64,000 nt of DNA from Wyeomyia smithii (taxonomy: Eukaryota; Arthropoda; Insecta; Diptera; Culicidae): assembly GCF_029784165.1 (NCBI RefSeq), contig NC_073695.1, positions 228,255,916 through 228,319,915 on the forward strand. The letters run 5' to 3'. Shown here piece by piece: positions 57,405 to 64,000 of the stretch. A model generated the notes under the pieces. It was not told where the DNA came from and ran no database searches. It saw only the letters and a list, made by a program, of their open reading frames with translations. The first letter of the stretch is position 1; the number at the start of each line of letters is the position of its first letter. The position numbers were made by a program, and so were the translations under genes.

Positions 57405-59720
57405 TGCACCGGTGAGCAAATCGACGAACTTGCTTGAAGAGAGCAGCAAATCGTGTGCATCTAATGAGCTTGCAAAAAGAAACACCGTGGTGAAATCTGA
57501 ATCTGAAAACCTGGAAAATCCGGGAATGTCAGGGATATAATTTTTTGATCAGGGAAATCAGGTAATATCAGGGAAAACTGAAAAACATACGAAGAAAATT
57601 TACGTTGAACTTTTTTGTGCTGAATGCTAAAAAAATATCAGGGAAATTATGTTATATTTCAGGGGATGTCAGGAAAAATCAGGGAATCAAATTGTGAAAA
57701 CTTTTCCGCCACCCTGTGAAATATCTGTCTAACTGAGGTGTGCTTTCTCACATGAGTGGACGTTACGCACAATAAATACACAACAGAGACCACTGCCGTA
57801 CTTTTACAGTGTGTATCTTGAGCATTCATCAAATGAGGAGAGCATCTAGGTGGACAAGTAGATTGCGTTTTTGTCGAGTTTGCTTTGCGGCGGAAGCACA
57901 GCACAAAGCAAAAAATTGCTACACGCAACGCTGGAAAAAAATCAATGTTGAGCTATTCTACAGATATTCAATCAGTTTGAGGTAAATAACTTTTTTTCTG
58001 AAAGCTTCATATAATTACCTACAAATACCATGTATCAATATATTTTTAGGAGTCAACTGGACATTTCTGGAATACAAAAAGTGCATTTTTGATTGATTGC
58101 TTTATATCTTATGGCTTCGTTCAGTGGTATGCTTTTATTTTACTCCAATACATCAGGATATTTCATACTACCGAAGTCACGGAACACTCTATTCTCTATT
58201 CTCTAGAAATATATATTTGCTCTCTTTCGAATAACCCCAGTATCGTCGCACTAGCGGAAGCAAATATCGCATGCACTTTGAGTACTTACGATTACTGCAA
58301 GCTACGGGATAAAGGCTAGGATAAAATTTAATTTTCTTCCAAAACAAAGGCACGGTCCAAATGCTCTAAAATTTTATTCATACAGCTTAGCTTCTCTCAT
58401 AACTTTGTAAAATTTATTGTTTTGACAATCACAGATAAGTTATAGATAAAGAACCGATTTTGAGAAGAGGTGTACAATAAAAAACTCTAGGATCGATCTA
58501 GGAGATCGCAATTTTCACCTTTTTTTTCTTAAAGTTTTTCCACAACTTTGCTGAAAGAAGCTCTATGGTATATTAAAATTAGAAAAAAAAATTATCTAGC
58601 TGGATTGATCGAAAAATCAAAAACGCCAAAAGTAAGGCCATGTTCTATGAAACAATCTTGCTGATAACATTGAGTACAAAAAAACCATTTTTTCGCAGTC
58701 AAATCTAAAACGATCACAATTTTTCGAGTTAAGACCTCTGTGCACTGTAAATTTCATGAAATATAATACTTGAAATGTGTACAAAATATTTTGGAAGTTA
58801 TTTCATGAAATGGTGGTTGAAAAACGTGCTCTACAATGAGTATTTCGTCGTTTTTATATCACTTTTTTGTTCTTTACGACCTTCAAAAAGGCATTGCTTA
58901 AAAATGTCCCGTCCGACGATTTTGAAAGTATTTGAAATTTTGACCAGAGATTTAGGACGTCATAACGAATCGAATGGTGTACTCAGATCATTTGGTGCAT
59001 TTTTTTCAAAATAATGGTCTGTGGGAGCACCGTGAATGGTTTACTTCGTAACAGCATGTTGATGATGTTTTTGCTACCAGAACGAAAAGGAACTTTCCTG
59101 TAGCGAAACGCGCCGTATCCTTCATTTATTAGTATACAAAGACGCATCTTACACGTCTGCCAAAATGACATCAATCAGCACGCGGAACTGGTGGTTCCAC
59201 ATATACTTTGAACTACAGAGTAACGAAGTGCGTTCACTTGCAATTCACAGCAGCGAAACTAGAAGGAGCAAGTATAGTTTCACAAGCTTTCTTCCTCTCG
59301 TTGCTACTGATGAATTGAACCAAATAATGCCCACAATGCAAATGAGTTGACACAAAAGGAACCGTAAAAGTGAATCTTTACAATTAACTTCGGGAGGTCT
59401 GTTCAATTTTTCATAAGCTTTCTTAATACTACTAATAAGATGGAGAGAAAGATGAAATTCGACCACTTACTAGAAAAGGATTACAGTTGAAAACAGATCA
59501 ACTGACATAGATTGATGAGAATTGGTAATTTACTTCAATTATAAAATATCAAAAACATTTTTTATTTTTTTTGCTTTTTTATGCTAGTAAAACTATATGA
59601 AAAAATTCGCTCGAAAACGAGGCTTTTTTGGAGATATTTACTCTTCAATCCTTCGCGTTTTTATTATAAGGAAACAATAAGAGGATTAAATCGTACTTGT
59701 ACCAAGCCGAAACACTTCTT
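57405..59720. other. Intergenic with a decayed TCAGGGAA-rich element
   Basis: 57505-57718 is rich in TCAGGGAAA/ATCAGGG words and ends GCCACCCTG, like the terminus of a decayed hAT MITE whose left end is not clear. Beyond that no gene or repeat was recognised. Confidence 0.4.
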
Positions 59721-61389
59721 TCACTTTCTCGGCTTCAGCTCTAGCCAAATGCCATCTTTTGCCTGCATTACCACGATACTCTCGACCAAACGCAGCGGAA
59801 TTTTAGTTTTTTCCGTCCGCTCCAAAGTAAAATTCTTCAACAAGTTATAAACGATGGCCTTCACCTCCATCAGGGCAAATCTCGATCCGATGCAGTTTCT
59901 TGGGCCCACACCGAAGGGTAGATAAGCTGCCGGATTTATGTTGTCTCTGTTCTCCTCGCTAAAGCGTTCCGGATTGAATTTGTACGGATCGGGATAGTAC
60001 TGCGGGTCGCGGTGCAACGCCGCAATCGGGAACCACAAAGTTTGCCATTTATCGATCTTCACTCGAGTTCCAGCGTTATCATCGAAAACGTAATCCTTGA
60101 CGCAAAACCGATCAATGACTGGCGCGGGAGGCCACATGCGAAGCGTTTCCGAAACCACCATATCCATGTACGGCATTTTCTGCAAAGCTTCGAAAGTCAG
60201 CGGTTTTCCCTCGAGCTGCTTATCCGTCGACAGGATTTCTTCGTACAACTTCTGCTGAACGTCGAGATTTGCTAGCAATTCGTAGCAAACGAATGCTAGA
60301 CAGGTGGAGACACTTTCAAATCCTGCCAAGAAAAATAGAAAACACTGAGCAATCAGTTCGTTTTCGGTCCATTCACGGTTGTGGGCCGATTTTTTCACAG
60401 GAATCTCGTCAACAGCTGCAAATCCTGCATCCTTCGGCTCGGGGTCCTCATTCTGCTGCTGCGCAGCACCCTTCCGAAGCTGCATCATCATTTGTATCAT
60501 GTCGTTTCGGACAATCCCGTGCACTTCACGCTGATGCATATTGTCGAGAATCATGCCTTTGAAGTACGCTAGCAGGTTCGGATTTGAAATGTCAATCTTC
60601 ATCCACCTTGTAAGCGCTGGGGCAACGCGAAACAATATTACCTTTAGCAGCGTCATTGGCGTCGTAAAATTCAGCATCGCTTTCCCTTTCACGTAGAAAT
60701 CATTCTCCCGCTCTCGCAACGAGTCCACCTTGATACCAAACGCAACGGAGGCAATTACATCGTTGCCAAATCGTGTGAAGACATCCTTCATTTCGTACTC
60801 CAACTTTCGACCGGCTTTCGCCTCCGTCAGGAAGAAATCCGCTGCCGACTCGGCACACGTCGACACCAGTTCGAACATCTGCCGTATCTTGGACCCGGTG
60901 AAGGCGGGACTCAACGTCGTACGCATATCGCGCCACTTTTGTCCCCGCATCGAAAACAGCGAGTTACCGAACAGACTTTCCCCGCCAACATCTTCCATTT
61001 CCGGGCTGGTGAAGACCGGCGTATGATCGGTGAAATGATCGAAATCCTTAACACCGATACGCTTGATCGCGTCCGGATCGCGGATCATCATCACCGGCTT
61101 CAGGAAATCGAATAATCCGATGATTCTAGGGAAAAATTATACTCAGATAGAAATAAGGAATGAAGTTGAGAAAAAACACATACTTGGACTCCGGATATTC
61201 ATCGTAGATGTACTGGAGATGCTGCAAAAGATTGCTTCGCTTGAACAGTACGGGCGCCGTATTGCCCAAAAGGAACGTCGGCTTCACGTAAGGCATGTTG
61301 CGATATTTGAAGAATCGATACTTTTCGGCGATATAGAGATATATGAGCACGCCTATGCCCAGTATGGCTAGCACTATGAGGGGGTCCAT
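59721..61389 (-). CDS. Cytochrome P450, CYP9 family (CYP9J-like), intact
   Basis: Exons 61184-61389 and 59721-61125, with a 58-bp GT-AG phase-2 intron, give 536 residues. The start MDPLIVLAILGIG gives a 206-base anchor exon, two codons shorter than most paralogues. The membrane anchor is ~4-20. Motifs: WRDMR from 133, I-helix AGFES 336-340 (Asp-Thr replaced by the conservative Glu-Ser), SETLR (E395/R398), FNPERF, and Cys480 in FGVGPRNCIG. A minus-strand AATAAA lies at 59660-59665. It is tandem with and most similar in anchor and linker (NMPYVKPTFLLGN) to the 61603 gene, ~210 bp from that gene's stop. ER monooxygenase; substrate unknown. Confidence 0.93.
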
Positions 61390-61602
61390 TTTTTGTGTAC
61401 GTCCTATCAGAACAACTGTTTCTAATCGACTGATCTGTTTGACCAGAAAAAAAAAACGAAATTCATACGGATGATAAGCGGCAACGCTTTCATGAGATAA
61501 AAGCTGAATTAAGGGCATATTTGTGTTAATACTACGATAAGATAGCGGATAGATAATTTATTTTGAAAACAAACGATTGCTGTTTACAACACTAACAAAA
61601 TC

Positions 61603-63261
61603 CTAATTTCTTGGTTTTAGCTTTAGCCACACACCCCCTTCGGGTACTGGCCCCATTATGGTCTTAACTAACTTCAAAGGAATGGTGGACTTTTCCGACC
61701 GTTCAAAAATGCAATGTTTCATGAGATAGAACAGGATCGATTTCACCATCAACAAAGCTAGTCGTGATCCAATACAATTCCTTGGTCCAACACCGAAAGG
61801 TAGATAGGCAGCAGGGTTTATTTTCGATCGGTTCGCCTCACTGAACCGCTCCGGGTCGAATTTGTACGGATCCGGGTAGTATTGAGGGTCTTGATGCAGA
61901 GCAATGATCGGGAACCAAACTATCTGTCCTTTCTCGATCTTAGCTTCGCCACCCCGGCCGTCATCATAAACGTACTCCTTCACACAATACCTGTCAACAA
62001 AAGGGTTCGGTGGCCATCGGCGAAGCGATTCGGAAACAACCATATCCAGGTACTGCATCTTCTGCAGCACCTCATAAGATAGAGGTTTACCGTCTAGCGA
62101 CTCTTCAGTAGAAACAATTTCTTCATACATCTTTTGCTGTATTTCTGGATTCATCAAAAGCTCATAACTTGCAAATGTCAACGCCGTAGAGATGGACTCA
62201 AAAGCTCCGATGAAGAATAGAAAACACTGTGCTATCAGTTCATTGTCGCTCCACAAACGGGTATGCGCCTTTGTGCCCACTGTAGACTCCTCAACAGTTG
62301 CAAATCCGGCATCCTTTGTGTCCGCCTGTTCGGTCGATTGTTGCCAGCTGCCCTTACGAACCTGCATCAACATATGAACCATATCGTTTCGAACGATCCC
62401 TTGCGATTCTCGTTGCTGCATATTATCGGTAATCATCTTTTTAAACGCCTCCAACAATTCCGCATTGAAAATCTCGATTTTCAACCGCCTCGCCACTGCA
62501 GGAGCAAAACGATACGTCAGCATTTTAACCATCGTCGAAAGTTTCTTGAAATTCAGTAAACCTTTTCCCTTTACGAAAAATTCGTTGTCTGGCTCCCGGA
62601 AGGAATCGACCTGCACTCCGAAAGCCACGGAAGCGATCACATCGTTAGAGTACCGGGAAAATACATCCTTCATATCGTAGTCCGTTTTAGCGTCGGCCAT
62701 CATAAATCCAACAATCGACTCGGCACAATCGGTCACCATCGGGAACATGTGTCTAATCTTGCTACCGGTGAAGGCCGGACTCAAGGTCGCCCGCATGTGA
62801 CGCCACTTTTGACCTCGCAAAGCGATCAGTACGTTCGGCAGGATGCTATCGCCACCAGCCTCAACCTCGTCCGGACCAGTAAAAAATGGGGATCGATCGA
62901 CAAAGTGATCAAAGTCCTTAACCGCTACCAGCTTGATCAGGTCAGGATCACGTACCATCAACACCGGCTGCAGAAAATCGAACATGCCGACGACTCTGTG
63001 AAAGGATTGATAAGCTGTGAGTGAAGGTTAAATGTTTAGATCTAGAACTTACTTCGACTGTGGGTATGCATCGTAGATGTTCTGTATGTTTTGGAACAGA
63101 TCACATTTTTTCAGCAATATGGGGCCGCCATTGCCGAGCAAGAACATTGGTTTCACAAATGGAACGTTCCGTTGCGCGAAATATTTGTACCTTCTGGTAA
63201 CGTAGAAATAGACGAGCAATCCTAAACCGATAACGGCTGCCACTAAGAAGGAACCATCCAT
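61603..63261 (-). CDS. Cytochrome P450, CYP9 family (CYP9J-like), intact, swapped I-helix motif
   Basis: Exons 63053-63261 and 61603-62995, with a 57-bp GT-AG phase-2 intron, give 533 residues. The start MDGSFLVAAVIGLG is preferred over Met 63291 because it matches the paralogue anchors. Motifs: WRHMR from 134, SESLR (E392/R395), FDPERF, and Cys477 in FGVGPRNCIG. The I-helix reads FFIGAFES (motif 333-337) instead of FFLAGFDT: Ala-Gly is exchanged to Gly-Ala and Asp-Thr to Glu-Ser. Thr-to-Ser is common, but the swap next to the haem is not. A minus-strand AATAAA lies at 61557-61562, so transcription could end before the next gene. It is a tandem paralogue of 59721-61389. Confidence 0.93.
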
Positions 63262-64000
63262 CCTCGGCAATTGTTCTGTGAGAAAACTCAAGATTGGGTT
63301 GGATTACTACTTCGCTCAATGAAATTATTCAAATAAAAAATAAACAATCGTGAATTTTCAGTGGAACAGGCTAGAAAAATCGAAGATTTCAACATAGCCA
63401 AAATACATAAAAAAAATTGAGACGAATAAGAATATATATTTTTTTATTTGAAAAAAAGCCATAAAAATTAATTCAAATGTTTTTTAAGAACATTTAAATG
63501 CTGCATGAGTTCACTAGAATTCGAACAAATTAAACCGAATTTGGTTATTCCAGAACAATCTTAAATAAATCCTAGCGAGTCAAAATAAATTCAACAAGCA
63601 TCTACATCCATTGAATGGATCTCTTATCTACTTAATTAAATACATTTTAATTAAGAAAATACTCGTAAGACAATGTTCCAATTCTAATGGTTGCTTATAA
63701 ATAAATTGAGAAAGTTGCTTTAAACCGAAAATATACCTGCGAATATTAAAAAACGTTAATCGTAAATTTATGTGAGCACTCGGTGAAGAGTCAGCCACAT
63801 ATTACCAATTCGAACTGAACTGATATAACGTTGACATAACTAAAAGTGGATACTCAGTAAACAAACTAATGTACATATTATTTCAGCTGGGGTGGATACG
63901 CTCCTTGCCCAGGGTTCATCTGATAAAATTTTACGGAAGATTTTATTGAATCCTCCTCCTCCCCTTCGTAAGCATTGGTGAGAATTTTGAATACCCTCAC
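63262..64000. other. Upstream region of last P450, AT-rich
   Basis: Presumed 5' UTR and promoter of the 61603-63261 gene next to the start codon, then AT-rich DNA to the window end. No further gene or defined repeat seen. Confidence 0.4.

Overview
The window looks like a piece of a culicine-type mosquito genome (inference). The basis is a cluster of two-exon cytochrome P450 genes of the insect CYP9 family, closest in style to the mosquito CYP9J group, plus an insect CHK/ecdysteroid-kinase-like gene. These sit in AT-rich intergenic DNA packed with SINEs, MITEs and non-LTR retrotransposons. Subfamily and species cannot be fixed from sequence alone.

Layout. 1-6.6 kb: repeat-rich DNA with a non-LTR remnant, three tRNA-related SINE insertions and hAT-type MITEs, including a nested stack (3249-5947) whose layers can be separated by their target-site duplications. 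6.6-10.8 kb: a head-to-head CYP9 pair, the left one broken (frameshift plus lost haem motif residues), the right one intact. 11.7-13.4 kb: a third CYP9 on the minus strand. 15.7-17.0 kb: the kinase-like gene. 18.5-27.9 kb: repeats, including an internally deleted mariner and a TTAA-flanked MITE. 28.0-29.7 kb: a CYP9 on the plus strand. 30-35 kb: two large non-autonomous elements, one carrying a near-perfect 100-bp-arm hairpin, the other containing a nested element and inverted arrays of a ~125-bp repeat. 36.2-38.8 kb: an intact CYP9 on the minus strand; 49.9-54.0 kb: its segmental duplicate, now a pseudogene hit by two different inverted-repeat elements. Between them lie a dead jockey-clade retrotransposon (~38.9-43.2 kb), a LOA/I-type RNase H fragment and a histone H2A pseudogene. 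59.7-63.3 kb: two intact tandem CYP9 genes on the minus strand.

In total there are eight CYP9 loci, six with an intact reading frame and two pseudogenes. All share one short phase-2 intron directly after a transmembrane-anchor exon of 206-212 coding bases, as expected of a family grown by local duplication. The encoded proteins should be ER-anchored microsomal monooxygenases using NADPH-P450 reductase. CYP9J enzymes of Aedes are known to oxidise pyrethroids, and CHK/EcKinase-like proteins are proposed to phosphorylate ecdysteroids or xenobiotic conjugates, so a detoxification locus is a reasonable inference. The most notable observations are non-canonical I-helix motifs in two intact P450s, the resolved duplication and decay history of the 36-38 kb gene, the nested transposon stack, and the long hairpin at 31.4 kb.
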